64,000 nucleotides of DNA. Origin: Rhodanobacter thiooxydans. Lineage in GTDB: Bacteria > Pseudomonadota > Gammaproteobacteria > Xanthomonadales > Rhodanobacteraceae. The position numbers were made by a program, and so were the translations under genes. Position 1 is the stretch's first letter, and each line of letters starts with the position of its first letter. Shown here in pieces: positions 36,192-44,955 of the stretch. The stretch lies in contig NZ_CP127409.1 of NCBI RefSeq assembly GCF_030291135.1, forward strand, positions 124,001-188,000. Direction: 5' to 3'. The notes beneath the pieces were generated by a model, which saw only the letters and a program-made list of their open reading frames with translations, ran no database searches and had not been told where the DNA came from.

Positions 36192-36713
36192 ATGTCCCTT
36201 TGTCCCCTCATCCGCAGCGCACTCGTACTGGCCCTGGTCACCGCCGCGCTGCCGGCGGCCGCCACCCGCTTCGAAGTGCAGGCCGGCCGCAGCAACTCCA
36301 ACGGTTACGGTACCAAGACCGCCTTCGTCGAGGCGGTGTTCGCGCCGCAACCGCTCGGCCAGACCCGCTTCACCTGGTCACCGGATGTCTCGCTCGGCTG
36401 GATCGACGGCCGCCGCGTGGCGAGCGACAACAGCCGTTACACCAACCGCGACTCGGTAGCGCTGCTTGCCGCAGGCGCGCGCTTCCATCTGGGCGATACC
36501 GGCGACTGGTACCAGCCGCTGTTCTTCAGCGAACAACTCGCCGCCACCAACCACGCCACCCATGCGCTTTCCAGCCACTACCAGTTCGTCAGCACGCTGG
36601 GCTGGCAGGCGAAGCATTTCAGCGTGGCGCTCCGGCATGTCTCCAATGGCGGCCTGCATCGCCCGAACACCGGCGAGACGATGGCGCTGGTCGGCGTCGC
36701 CTTCGACATCTGA
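36192..36713 (+). CDS. pagL: lipid A 3-O-deacylase (PagL family)
   Basis: Outer-membrane enzyme that removes the 3-O-linked acyl chain from lipid A. The protein has 173 residues. A signal peptide (ALVTAALPAAA) is followed by a small beta-barrel with alternating aromatic strands. The catalytic signature RHVSNGG places His149 and Ser151 in the PagL order, with a candidate acid at Glu162. The C-terminus MALVGVAFDI fits an outer-membrane strand end. The ATG at 36192 has GAGG eight bases upstream. It has its own unit between two hairpins. Deacylated lipid A alters envelope permeability and recognition by host immune receptors. Confidence 0.85.
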   Translation: MSLCPLIRSALVLALVTAALPAAATRFEVQAGRSNSNGYGTKTAFVEAVFAPQPLGQTRFTWSPDVSLGWIDGRRVASDNSRYTNRDSVALLAAGARFHLGDTGDWYQPLFFSEQLAATNHATHALSSHYQFVSTLGWQAKHFSVALRHVSNGGLHRPNTGETMALVGVAFDI

Positions 36714-36727
36714 CGCCACTCCCACGC

Positions 36728-36754
36728 GGGGCGGCCCCATGCGGGGGCCGTCCC
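36728..36754. terminator. hairpin between convergent pagL and emrB
   Basis: GGGGCGGCCCC (36728-36738) pairs with GGGGCCGTCCC (36744-36754) with a single G-T pair and a five-base loop. It lies between two convergent genes and could end both transcripts. No U-run follows on either strand, so its strength as an intrinsic terminator is uncertain. Confidence 0.5.
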
Positions 36755-36773
36755 GTCGATGCATGCCGTGGAT

Positions 36774-38300
36774 TCAGTGGCCGCCGGAAACCGGGCGCGC
36801 CTTCGGCGTGAACGGCGGCCTGGCCAGCCAGATCACCAGCACCAGCGCCAGGAAGATCCAGCCCAGCGCGTGGAACACCTCGTTGAACGAGATCTGGTAG
36901 GCCTGCTGCGTGATGATGTCGTTGAGCACGCCGGCGGCGGCTTGCTGGTTGCCCTGGCCGACCTGGTGCATCGCGGCCTGCGCCGTCGGGCTGTAGGCGG
37001 TGATGTGCTCGGTCAATTGTTCGTGGTGGCTCACCGCGCGGCGCTCCCACAGCAAGGTGGTGAGCGAGGCGGAGAAACTGCCGCCCAGTGTGCGCAGGAA
37101 GGTGGCCAGGCCCGAACCGGAGGCGATCTCGTTCTGCTGCAGGTCCGACAGCAGGATGGTCAGCACCGGCATGAAGAACAGCGCCACGCCCAGGCCCTGC
37201 CACAGCTGCACCATCGCCACGTGGTAGAAGTCGATGCCGATGAAGAAGTCCGAGCGCATGAAGCAGGTGCCGGCCATCACCACGAATGCGATCGAGGCCA
37301 GCATGCGCAGGTCGAAGCGGGTGGCGTACTTGCCCACGAAGAAGGTCAGCAGCACCGGCAGCACGCCGATCGGCGCGGTGGCAAAGCCGGCCCAGGTCGA
37401 GGTGTAGCCGAGGTTGCGCTGCAGCCACAGCGGCACCAGCAGGCCGATGGCGAAGAACGCCGCGTAGGCCAGGATCAGCGCGATGGTGCCGGCGGTGAAG
37501 TTGCGGTGGCGGAACAGGCGCAGGTCGACGATCGGGTCCTTGTCGGTCAGCTCCCAGATCAGGAACACCGCGATGCCGATCGCCGAGACGATGCTGGTGA
37601 TGATGATGAAGCTGGAGTTGAACCAGTCCTCGTCGTTGCCCTTGTCCAGCACGATCTGCAGCGCGCCCACGCCGATGATCAGGCTGATCAGGCCGACGTA
37701 GTCGACCTTCGGCCGCTCGGTCTTCTCCACTTTCGCGCGCAGCTGGTTGGCCACCACCATGCTGGCGAAGATGCCGATCGGCACGTTGATGAAGAAGATC
37801 CACGGCCACGAGTAGTTGTCGGTGATCCAGCCGCCGAGGATCGGCCCGGCGATCGGCGCCACCACCGTCACCATCGCCAGCAGCGCCAGCGCCATGCCAC
37901 GCTTGGCCGGCGGGTAGATGCCGATCAGCAGGCTCTGCGTGATCGGGTACATCGGCCCGGCCACCGCGCCCTGCAGCGCGCGGAACAGGATCAGCATGCC
38001 CATGCTCTGCGACACGCCGCACAGGAACGAGGTCAGCGCGAACAGCAGCGTGCAGGCGGTGAACAGCCGCACCTCGCCGAAGCGGCGGCTGAGGAAGCCG
38101 GTCAGCGGCAGCGCGATCGCCATGCTCACCGCGAACGAGGTGATCACCCAGGTGCTCTGGTTGTTGCTGACGCCGAGGTTGCCGGCGATGGTCGGCAGCG
38201 ACACGTTGGCGATGGTGGTGTCCAGCACCTGCATGAACGTGGCCAGCGACAGGCCGATCGTGCTCAGTGCCAGGTTGGGCGGGCGGAATTCGGTGGTCAT
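36774..38300 (-). CDS. emrB: DHA2-family MFS multidrug efflux permease (EmrB)
   Basis: Inner-membrane proton antiporter of 508 residues with 14 predicted helices. The signature of helix 1, TFMQVLDTTIANVSLPTIAG, is that of EmrB-type pumps. The helix 5 motif C region reads VAPIAGPILGGWITDNYSWPWIFFINVP. It would export hydrophobic drugs through a three-part channel with the EmrA-like adaptor and the outer-membrane factor encoded upstream on the same strand. It is the last gene of the marR-OMF-emrA-emrB unit and is separated from emrA by a dispersed repeat copy. No ribosome site stands out at 38300. Confidence 0.93.
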   Translation of the reverse strand: MTTEFRPPNLALSTIGLSLATFMQVLDTTIANVSLPTIAGNLGVSNNQSTWVITSFAVSMAIALPLTGFLSRRFGEVRLFTACTLLFALTSFLCGVSQSMGMLILFRALQGAVAGPMYPITQSLLIGIYPPAKRGMALALLAMVTVVAPIAGPILGGWITDNYSWPWIFFINVPIGIFASMVVANQLRAKVEKTERPKVDYVGLISLIIGVGALQIVLDKGNDEDWFNSSFIIITSIVSAIGIAVFLIWELTDKDPIVDLRLFRHRNFTAGTIALILAYAAFFAIGLLVPLWLQRNLGYTSTWAGFATAPIGVLPVLLTFFVGKYATRFDLRMLASIAFVVMAGTCFMRSDFFIGIDFYHVAMVQLWQGLGVALFFMPVLTILLSDLQQNEIASGSGLATFLRTLGGSFSASLTTLLWERRAVSHHEQLTEHITAYSPTAQAAMHQVGQGNQQAAAGVLNDIITQQAYQISFNEVFHALGWIFLALVLVIWLARPPFTPKARPVSGGH

Positions 38301-38328
38301 CGGGATCGGTCGGGAATGGGAGGCCTTG

Positions 38329-38432
38329 CTCCTCCCCCTGCGCAGCAGGGGGAGGTTGGGAGGGGGTTGCTCTTGGCACGAAGATCAAGAGCACCCCACC
38401 CCAACCCTCCCCTGCGATCCAGGGGAGGGAGC
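38329..38432. repeat. dispersed double-palindrome repeat, copy C
   Basis: Intergenic copy between emrA and emrB. The left hairpin CCTCCCCCTGC/GCAGGGGGAGG lies at 38331-38355. TTGGGAGGGGGTTGCTCTTG follows, then AAGATCAAGAGC. The right hairpin CCCTCCCCTG/CAGGGGAGGG ends at 38430. The central CTCTT/AAGAG segments pair with each other, so the whole unit can fold as one cross. It ends nine bases from the emrA stop codon. Confidence 0.85.
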
Positions 38433-38440
38433 TGCTGGTG

Positions 38441-39640
38441 TCATTTGCCGCCGGCCATGTTGGCGTGGACGATCTGCCCGATCACCTGGTCGGCCGTGGC
38501 CAGTTGCTGCCGATAGACGTCGGTGCTGAAGGCGGGTTTGCTCGGCGATTGCTGCGCCAGCATCGGGCCGCTCTGGTCGTGCAGGCTCACGTCCACGTTC
38601 AGCGACATGCCGATGCGCAGCGGATGCTGGCCCAGCTGGGCCGGGTCGTCGAACACGATGCGCACCGGGATGCGCTGCACGATCTTGATCCAGTTGCCGG
38701 TGGCGTTCTGCGCCGGCAGCAGCGAGAACGCGCTGCCGGTACCCACGCCCAGGCTCTGCACCTTGCCCTTGTATTCCACCTTGCTGCCATAGACGTCGGA
38801 CGCGATCGTCACTGGCTGGCCGATGCGCATGTGGGTGAGCTGGGTCTCCTTGAAGTTCGCATCCACCCATACGCCGCGCAGCGGCACCACCGCCATCAGC
38901 GCGGCGCCGGGCTGCACGCGCTGGCCGACCTGCACCGAGCGTTTGGCCACATAGCCGTCCACCGGCGCGACCAGGGTGGCGCGCACGTCGTCGAGGAAGG
39001 CGGCGCGCAGGCGCGCGGCGGCGGCCTGCACGTCCGGATGCGAGGCGACCACGGTGTCGTCGACCAGCACCTTGCTGGTCTGGTACTGCTGCTGCGCGGT
39101 GATCAGCGCGCTTTCCGCGGTGGTCAGCGCGTCGCTGGCGTGCGCCAGTTCCTCGGCCGAGATCGCGCCGGACTTGGCCAGCGCCACGCGCCGGTTGTAG
39201 TCGGCGCGGGCCTTGTCCACCGCGGTCTTGCGCGCGGCCACGTCGGCCTGGGCGCCGTTGACGCTGGAATACAGGCCGCGCACCTTGCGCACGGTGTTGG
39301 CGAGGTTCGCCTTCGCCTCGGCCAGCGCCACGTCGGCGTCGCTGGGGTCGAGCCGCACCAGCACGTCGCCGGCGTGCACCAGGTCGCCGTCGTCGGCGCC
39401 GATGCTGACCACGGTGCCGGGCACCTGCGGGGTGATCTGCACCACGTTGCCGTTGACATAGGCGTCGTCGGTGCCCTCGTACCAGCGGCCGTCGAGGAAA
39501 TACCACAACGCCCAACCGATCACAGCGAGCAGTACCACGATGCCGAGCAGGCGCAGCAGCGGACCGCGCGGGTTCTTCCTCGGCACGGCCGTGCTCTGGG
39601 CCGCGATGCCGCTTGAATCAGGGGTGGACTGGCTGGACAT
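38441..39640 (-). CDS. emrA: HlyD/EmrA-family membrane fusion (adaptor) protein
   Basis: Periplasmic adaptor of 399 residues that bridges the EmrB pump to the outer-membrane factor. Residues 1-30 are cytoplasmic and a single helix follows (LLRLLGIVVLLAVIGWALWYFL). A barrel-sandwich (biotinyl-lipoyl-like) domain comes next (YVNGNVVQITPQVPGTVVSIGADDGDLVHAGDVLVRLD), then a long helical hairpin to about residue 220 and the C-terminal beta-barrel. The ATG at 39640 has TGAGG upstream. It begins nine bases after the stop of the OMF gene, so the two are cotranscribed. A repeat copy follows the stop. Confidence 0.93.
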   Translation of the reverse strand: MSSQSTPDSSGIAAQSTAVPRKNPRGPLLRLLGIVVLLAVIGWALWYFLDGRWYEGTDDAYVNGNVVQITPQVPGTVVSIGADDGDLVHAGDVLVRLDPSDADVALAEAKANLANTVRKVRGLYSSVNGAQADVAARKTAVDKARADYNRRVALAKSGAISAEELAHASDALTTAESALITAQQQYQTSKVLVDDTVVASHPDVQAAAARLRAAFLDDVRATLVAPVDGYVAKRSVQVGQRVQPGAALMAVVPLRGVWVDANFKETQLTHMRIGQPVTIASDVYGSKVEYKGKVQSLGVGTGSAFSLLPAQNATGNWIKIVQRIPVRIVFDDPAQLGQHPLRIGMSLNVDVSLHDQSGPMLAQQSPSKPAFSTDVYRQQLATADQVIGQIVHANMAGGK

Positions 39641-39649
39641 GGGGCTGCC

Positions 39650-41101
39650 TCAGGAATGCGAAGGGGATGACGACGGGAAGGGAGCTGGCGCCCCGGCTTG
39701 CGGCTGGAAGCCGCCACCGAGGGCCTGGATCAATTGCACGGAAAGGTCGACCTGCTGTGCCTGCAGCGCGGCGACGCCGCGGTTGGCGGCGAGCAGTTGC
39801 TGGCGCACGACGAGCGCCTCCAGGTAGCTGCCGACGCCGGCCTGGTAGCGCTGCAGCGCCAGTTCCCAGGCCTGCTGCGCGGCGTCCTGCGCACGCTGCT
39901 GCGCGGCGAGCTGCTGCTGCACCGACTGCAGCGCGGACAGCTCGTCGGCGACCTGGTTCAGCGCGCCGACCAGGGTCTGGTTGTACTGGGCCACGGCGAG
40001 GTCGTACTGCGCATCCTTGCCGGACAGGTTCGCGCGCAATCTGCCGCCGTCGAAGATCGGCAGGCTGAGCGAGGGCCCGACCTGGTAGAACCGACCCGCC
40101 AGGCTGAGCGGGTTGCTGCCGCCCATGCTGACCACGCCGGCCATCGCGCCGATGCTGATGTCCGGCAGGAAGGCAGTCTTCGCCACCTTGATGTCCTTGC
40201 CGGCGGCTTCGACGCGCCAGCGCGCGGCGACCAGGTCGGCGCGGTGGCCGAGCAGGTCCAGCGGCAGGTTGGGCGGCACCGCCAGCGCGACCGGTGCCAG
40301 CAGCCGCGGCCGGGCGATCTGCAGCCCGCGGTCCGGGCCCTTGCCGAGCAGCACCGACAACGACGATCGCGCGGCATCGACCGCGCGTGCCGCCAGCGCC
40401 GCGTCCTGCTCGGCGGTGGCTACTTCGGCGTCGCCCTGCTTCAGCGCGATCCGATTGTCGATGCCGGCGGCGACGCGCTGGCGGGTCAGTTCGCGCGACT
40501 GCTCCGCGCGTTTCAGCTCGCCGGCGGCCAGATCCTGCTGGGTGAACGCGTAACCGAGCCGGGCGTAGGCGCGGGCGACGTTACCGGACAGCTCGATGCG
40601 CGCGGCACGGGCATCGACTTCGGCGGCGCGCGCCTGGCCAACCGCCGCTTCCCACGCGGCGCGCTTGCCGCCCCACAGATCCAGGTCCCACTTGAAGCTG
40701 GCGTAGCCGTACTTGGCCAGCGCGAAATGCGCCTTGTCGCCGAGCAGCGCGGCCGGCGGCCGGGCACCGGCGATCGCAGCGCCGCCTGTCACGCCGGGTT
40801 CGCGTGCGGCATCGGCGATGCCCGCCTCGGCCTGCGCTGCGCGGGCGCGGGCATCGGCGACGCCGAGCCCCGGGTTGTCGTGCAGCGCCTCGGCGATCAG
40901 CGCGTCGAGCTGCGGATCGCCCAGTCCGCTCCACCAGTCCGTTGCCGGCCAGGCGGCGGCCGACAGGTTGGCCAGGCTGCGATCTGCCTTCAATGAGGCA
41001 GGGTCGATCGGCGTGCCGTCCGGGTGCAGGCCGCCGCTGCTGGCACAGCCGGCCAGCGCGACGGTCAGGGCGGCGGCAGCCGCAAGTAGATGCAGACGCA
41101 T
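39650..41101 (-). CDS. outer-membrane factor lipoprotein (NodT/OprM family)
   Basis: TolC-like channel of 483 residues. It has a lipobox LAGC with acylated Cys19. Two repeated OEP domains are visible (starting near LDALIAEALHDNPGLGVADARARAAQAEAG and near LLGHRADLVAARWRVEAAGKDI). NodT-type family members have this spacing. It would form the outer-membrane exit duct for the EmrAB pump encoded directly downstream. The order regulator-OMF-adaptor-pump in one strand supports a full tripartite system. It starts 22 bases after the marR stop. Confidence 0.92.
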   Translation of the reverse strand: MRLHLLAAAAALTVALAGCASSGGLHPDGTPIDPASLKADRSLANLSAAAWPATDWWSGLGDPQLDALIAEALHDNPGLGVADARARAAQAEAGIADAAREPGVTGGAAIAGARPPAALLGDKAHFALAKYGYASFKWDLDLWGGKRAAWEAAVGQARAAEVDARAARIELSGNVARAYARLGYAFTQQDLAAGELKRAEQSRELTRQRVAAGIDNRIALKQGDAEVATAEQDAALAARAVDAARSSLSVLLGKGPDRGLQIARPRLLAPVALAVPPNLPLDLLGHRADLVAARWRVEAAGKDIKVAKTAFLPDISIGAMAGVVSMGGSNPLSLAGRFYQVGPSLSLPIFDGGRLRANLSGKDAQYDLAVAQYNQTLVGALNQVADELSALQSVQQQLAAQQRAQDAAQQAWELALQRYQAGVGSYLEALVVRQQLLAANRGVAALQAQQVDLSVQLIQALGGGFQPQAGAPAPFPSSSPSHS

Positions 41102-41123
41102 GGAAAGATCCAGGGTGAAGGGG

Positions 41124-41582
41124 TCAGTGCTTGTCGCGAAGCGCGTGCAGCACGCGCTCCAGGTAGTCGTGCAGTTGTACCTGTTCGGCCTCGTCCAGCG
41201 AGCGCTGCGCGGCGGTCAGCACGCGGTCGTTGCAGTCGGTCAGCTCCTGCCACAGCGCGTTGCCGGTGTCGGTCAGCTCGATCCGCAGGGTGCGGCGGTC
41301 CTGCTCATGCCGGCAGCGGCGCAGGTAGCCCTTGTGCTCGAGGTGGTCGAGCTGGCGGGTCATCGCGCCGCCGTCCAGCTCCACCGAGCGGGCCAGCTCG
41401 GTGGCCGACATCGGGCCGAGCCGGGCCAGCCGCTTGAGGATCAGGAACTGGGTGAAACTCAGGTTCAGGCCCTTGGCCGCCAGTTCCGCCTCCATCGCGC
41501 GCACGATCTCCGCGCGCACGAGGCCGAGCAGGACGCCCAGGCTTTCCCTGGGGGTGGCGAAGGCGAGCGATTCGGCATTCAT
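41124..41582 (-). CDS. MarR-family transcriptional repressor
   Basis: Dimeric winged-helix regulator of 152 residues. The DNA-binding part is at about residues 50-110 (LGPMSATELARSVELDGGAMTRQLDHLEHKGYL, then the wing RRCRHEQDRRTLRIELT). It heads the efflux operon and probably represses it, releasing DNA when a drug-like ligand binds. The start at 41582 was chosen because a strong promoter ends only eight bases upstream, which would make the message leaderless or nearly so. An alternative ATG at 41603 would fall between the promoter elements. A perfect inverted repeat overlaps the promoter. Confidence 0.92.
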   Translation of the reverse strand: MNAESLAFATPRESLGVLLGLVRAEIVRAMEAELAAKGLNLSFTQFLILKRLARLGPMSATELARSVELDGGAMTRQLDHLEHKGYLRRCRHEQDRRTLRIELTDTGNALWQELTDCNDRVLTAAQRSLDEAEQVQLHDYLERVLHALRDKH

Positions 41583-41590
41583 GGCCGCGC

Positions 41591-41628
41591 ATTCTATTGC
41601 CATGAGTATATTTGTCAAGGCAAATATA
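41591..41628 (-). promoter_or_regulatory. marR-emr promoter with MarR-type operator
   Basis: On the minus strand TTGACA (41618-41613) and TAGAAT (41596-41591) are 16 bases apart, a near-consensus sigma-70 promoter. The inverted repeat TATATTTG-N6-CAAATATA (41607-41628) has perfect 8-bp arms and covers the -35 element. This is the usual size and symmetry of a MarR dimer site. Binding would block RNA polymerase, giving autoregulation of the whole operon. Confidence 0.8.
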
Positions 41629-41657
41629 TGCGTATTCGGTTTTGCTTGGGCAAGCGT

Positions 41658-41912
41658 TTAGGCAGCGCGGGTGCGGCAGGCCTGCAGTTCGTCATGCACC
41701 AGTGCGCGCAGTGCCGGGTCGCGGATCGTGAACAGTTCGAACACGCCCAGTGCCTGCAGGATCGGCAGCAGCGCCAGCAGGCGCGGCTCGGCCTCGCGCC
41801 GCGCCGATTCCGGGGTGGCCGGATCCAGCATCAGCTGGGCATGCGCCACGAAATCGGTAAGCGCGTCGGTACGCGACGCATGGACGGGAGTGGGGACGGG
41901 GAGTAACGACAT
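41658..41912 (-). CDS. small protein of unknown function (84 residues)
   Basis: Short frame with a strong AGGAG ribosome site six bases before the ATG at 41912, which supports real translation. The product is mostly helical (DALTDFVAHAQLMLDPATPESARREAEPRLLALLPILQALGVFELFTIRDPAL) with no membrane helix, signal peptide or cysteine pair; one Cys lies near the end. It lies just upstream of the marR promoter on the same strand, so read-through into the efflux operon is possible. It is divergent from the MmyB-type regulator. I do not recognise the family. Confidence 0.6.
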   Translation of the reverse strand: MSLLPVPTPVHASRTDALTDFVAHAQLMLDPATPESARREAEPRLLALLPILQALGVFELFTIRDPALRALVHDELQACRTRAA

Positions 41913-42136
41913 GTCGATCTCCTGAGGGGCAGGTACAAGGACGTCGGCGGCTGGCGCGTTGTGACCGGGCGGTGGTGGTGCGGGGTCGGCGGCTGGGGGT
42001 GCCGCGGATGCATGGCCGCAGGACCGGCATCGCGCTCACCTGCGGATGCATGACTTGGGGGACAGGCGACGGTAGGTCGCCGCCGCTAGCATGGGAAGGC
42101 AGTCCCCACTGCTGGTACTCCCACTACCACCCGGGC

Positions 42137-43012
42137 ATGCCCATGCGCACCTCCATGCAACGCACCGAGCTGAAGGCCTTCCTGCGCGCCCGCCGCGCCG
42201 TGCTCACCCCCGAGGCGGCCGGCCTGCCGCGCGGGCCGCGCCGGCTGACCCCGGGCCTGCGTCGCGAGGAAGTGGCGGCGCTGGCCGAGGTCGGCGTCAC
42301 CTGGTACACGTGGCTGGAGCAGGGCCGCGCGATCAACGTGTCCGCCGCGGCGCTGCAGCGGATCGCGCGTGCGCTGTCGCTGTCGCCGACCGACGAGGCC
42401 TACCTGTTCGCGCTGATGGGACTGGCCCGCACCGACGTGCCGGAACACCAGTTCCAGTTGCCGGCGGTGATGCACCAGGTGCTGGACCTGTACCAGGCGC
42501 CGGCCTTCGTGCTGGACACGGTGTTCAACGTGCTGGCCTGGAACCGCATGGCCGAATGCCTGTACGGCTTCGGCGATTCCGGCGACTTTGGCGGGCCGTT
42601 CGCCGACAACCACCTGTGGAACGCGTTCATGAACCCGGCGCGGCGGCGGCTGTACCCGGATTTCGAGAACGGCGCGCTGAACCTGCTCGGCATGTTCCGC
42701 ATGAACCAGGCGGCGCATCCGGAAGACCCGCGCTTCCACCAGCTGATCGAGGCGCTGGGCGCGGCCAGCGCCGAGTTCGTCGAACTGTGGCAGCGCTGCC
42801 ACACGGCGCCGCTGAGCGCGATTACGGTGCCGTTCTTCCATCCCGAATTCGGCGACCTCAGCATCCACTCGATGCGCCTGCCGATCCGCGACGGCGACCA
42901 CGTCGACCGCGCCACCGCGTTCTTCTTCGCGCCGGCGAACGCCGCCACGGCGGCCAGCTTTGCGCGCGTCGCGCGGCGCCTCGCCGCGGAGCAGGCCGCG
43001 CAATCGGCATGA
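42137..43012 (+). CDS. XRE-family transcriptional regulator with MmyB-like ligand-binding domain
   Basis: Regulator of 291 residues. Residues 8-85 hold an HTH of the Cro/XRE type (LRREEVAALAEVGVTWYTWLEQGRAINVSAAALQRIARAL). Residues 105-275 form the PAS-like MmyB domain (APAFVLDTVFNVLAWNRMAECLYG, then FFHPEFGDLSIHSMRLPI), known from other members to bind fatty-acid-like ligands. Several in-frame ATGs occur at the start (42137, 42143, 42155); 42137 was taken as the first after the intergenic region. Neighbouring genes are the divergent small protein and the downstream hydrolase. Its target is unknown. Confidence 0.88.
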   Translation: MPMRTSMQRTELKAFLRARRAVLTPEAAGLPRGPRRLTPGLRREEVAALAEVGVTWYTWLEQGRAINVSAAALQRIARALSLSPTDEAYLFALMGLARTDVPEHQFQLPAVMHQVLDLYQAPAFVLDTVFNVLAWNRMAECLYGFGDSGDFGGPFADNHLWNAFMNPARRRLYPDFENGALNLLGMFRMNQAAHPEDPRFHQLIEALGAASAEFVELWQRCHTAPLSAITVPFFHPEFGDLSIHSMRLPIRDGDHVDRATAFFFAPANAATAASFARVARRLAAEQAAQSA

Positions 43013-43132
43013 TGCGGCGAGCGGTCGCGCAGGGGCGATAATCCCCACGCCCGTATCCGCAGGAAACCAAATCATGGCCCTCATCCCGGCGCCTTGCGCG
43101 CCCCGGTCACCACGCAGTGGAAGGAGATGACG

Positions 43133-43999
43133 ATGCATCGTCCCGAGATACATGCATTCTTCGACGAAGCCAGCCATACCTTCAGCTACGTGGCATGGGA
43201 CCCGGCCACGGGCAAGGCGGCGGTGTTCGACAGCGTGCTGGATTACAACGCCGCGTCCGGGCGTACCGGGCACGCATCGGCCGATGCGCTGATCGCGTTC
43301 GTACGGACGCAGGGGCTCGATGTGGACTGGGTGATCGACACCCACGTGCATGCCGACCACCTGTCGGCGGCACCGTACGTGCAGGCGCAGCTGGGCGGCC
43401 GGCTCGGCATCGGCGAGCACATCCGCGACGTGCAGGACACGTTCGGCGAGCTGTTTCATGCGGGCCCCGGCTTCAAGCGCGACGGCAGCCAGTTCGACCA
43501 CCTGTTCAAGGACGGCGAGCGCTACCTGGTCGGCGGCATCGAGGCGGTGGCCATGCACACGCCCGGGCACACACCGGCGTGCATGACCCACCTGCTCGGC
43601 GATGCGGCCTTCGTCGGCGACACCTTGTTCATGCCCGACTACGGCACCGCGCGCTGCGATTTCCCCGGCGGCGACGCGCGCACGCTGTACCGCTCGATCC
43701 AGCGCATTTTCGCCTTGCCGCAGGAAACCCGGGTGTTCCTCTGCCACGACTACAAGCCTGCCGGCCGCGACGTGTTCGTGCACGAGACCACGGTCGGCGC
43801 CGAGCGTCGCGACAACATCCACGTGCACGACGGGATCGGCGAAGATGAATTCGTGCGCATGCGCAGCGCGCGCGACGCCAGCCTGGCGATGCCGGCGCTG
43901 ATCCTGCCGGCGGTGCAGGTGAACATGCGCGCGGGCCAGCTGCCGCCGGCCGAGGCCAATGGCGTGCGCTACCTGAAGATTCCACTGGATGCGTTTTGA
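43133..43999 (+). CDS. metallo-beta-lactamase-fold hydrolase (persulfide dioxygenase / Blh-like)
   Basis: Protein of 288 residues with the MBL metal motif THVHADH (His71, His73, Asp75, His76). Further metal ligands are in MHTPGHTPACM and GDTLFMPDYGTARCDFPGG. The latter resembles ETHE1-type persulfide dioxygenases and the Blh proteins of BigR-controlled sulfide detoxification operons. A role in oxidising glutathione persulfide is likely, but no BigR or rhodanese gene lies nearby. The start at 43133 was chosen because AAGGAG lies six bases upstream; the ATG at 43127 would be too close. An EamA transporter gene follows 52 bases later. Confidence 0.87.
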   Translation: MHRPEIHAFFDEASHTFSYVAWDPATGKAAVFDSVLDYNAASGRTGHASADALIAFVRTQGLDVDWVIDTHVHADHLSAAPYVQAQLGGRLGIGEHIRDVQDTFGELFHAGPGFKRDGSQFDHLFKDGERYLVGGIEAVAMHTPGHTPACMTHLLGDAAFVGDTLFMPDYGTARCDFPGGDARTLYRSIQRIFALPQETRVFLCHDYKPAGRDVFVHETTVGAERRDNIHVHDGIGEDEFVRMRSARDASLAMPALILPAVQVNMRAGQLPPAEANGVRYLKIPLDAF

Positions 44000-44051
44000 G
44001 CGGGCGCCGATGCGGCGGCAGACTGACGGTCTACCGTCATCGGAGTAACGC

Positions 44052-44909
44052 ATGATCTACGTCCTGCTCAGCGTGCTGTGCAGCGTGCTGGTGTCGGTGC
44101 TGCTTAAGCTGGCGCGCCGGTTCCAGCTCGACGTGGGTCAGGCGATCGCCTGGAACTACGTGGCCACCGGCGCGCTCACCGCGTGGCTGCTGCAGCCGTC
44201 GCTGGTCACGCTGCGTGCACCGGGTGCGCCGTGGCTGGCACTCGCCGCGCTGGGCATCCTGCTGCCGACGATCTTCCTGGCGCTGGCCGCCTCCGTGCGC
44301 CATGCCGGCATCGTGCGCAGCGACGCGGCGCAGCGCTTGTCGTTGCTGCTCTCGCTGCTTGCTGCGTTCGCGCTGTTCGGCGAACGGCTCACCGCGTTCA
44401 AGGCGTTGGGCATCGTGCTGGGCCTGCTCGCGCTGCTGTGCATGGTCTGGCGCAGCGGGCAGAGCGCGGCGGAACGCGGCACCGCCGGCTGGTTGTATCC
44501 GCTTCTGGTGTTCGGCGGTTTCGGTGTGATCGACATCCTGTTCAAGCGCGTGGCGCAGGCCGGCGTGCCATTGGGCGCCTCGCTGCAGGCGATGTTTGCG
44601 CTGGCCCTGCTGGTCGCCTTCGCGCTGCAGCTGTGGCGGCGCGCGCGCGGACAGATCCGCTTCACCGCGCGCAACGCACTGGCCGGTCTGCTGCTCGGCC
44701 TGGGCAACTTCGGCAACATCCTGTTCTACCTGCGCGGCCACCGGGCGCTGCCGGGGCACCCGGCGCTGGTGTTCGCCAGCATGAACCTCGGCGTGGTCGC
44801 GCTGGGCGCGCTGGTCGGCCTGCTGCTGTTCCGCGAACGGCTGAGCCGGCTCAACCTCGCCGGCGTGGCGCTGGCGCTGCTGGCGATCGGGGTGATCGCG
44901 CGGGGGTGA
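44052..44909 (+). CDS. EamA/DMT-family transporter
   Basis: Inner-membrane protein of 285 residues with ten hydrophobic helices in two five-helix repeats (for example LVVALGALVGLLLFRERLSRLNLAGVALALLAIGVIA in the second). The pattern RERLSRLNLAGVALAL is typical of the end of an EamA repeat. It probably exports amino acids or other metabolites, but no substrate can be named. The ATG at 44052 follows GGAG at good spacing. It may share a transcript with the MBL-fold hydrolase upstream. It converges on the AT-rich lipoprotein gene. Confidence 0.85.
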   Translation: MIYVLLSVLCSVLVSVLLKLARRFQLDVGQAIAWNYVATGALTAWLLQPSLVTLRAPGAPWLALAALGILLPTIFLALAASVRHAGIVRSDAAQRLSLLLSLLAAFALFGERLTAFKALGIVLGLLALLCMVWRSGQSAAERGTAGWLYPLLVFGGFGVIDILFKRVAQAGVPLGASLQAMFALALLVAFALQLWRRARGQIRFTARNALAGLLLGLGNFGNILFYLRGHRALPGHPALVFASMNLGVVALGALVGLLLFRERLSRLNLAGVALALLAIGVIARG

Positions 44910-44955
44910 TTGGTGGCGCCACGGAATGCATGCGGATTTAATTGCCTCGGTCCCT

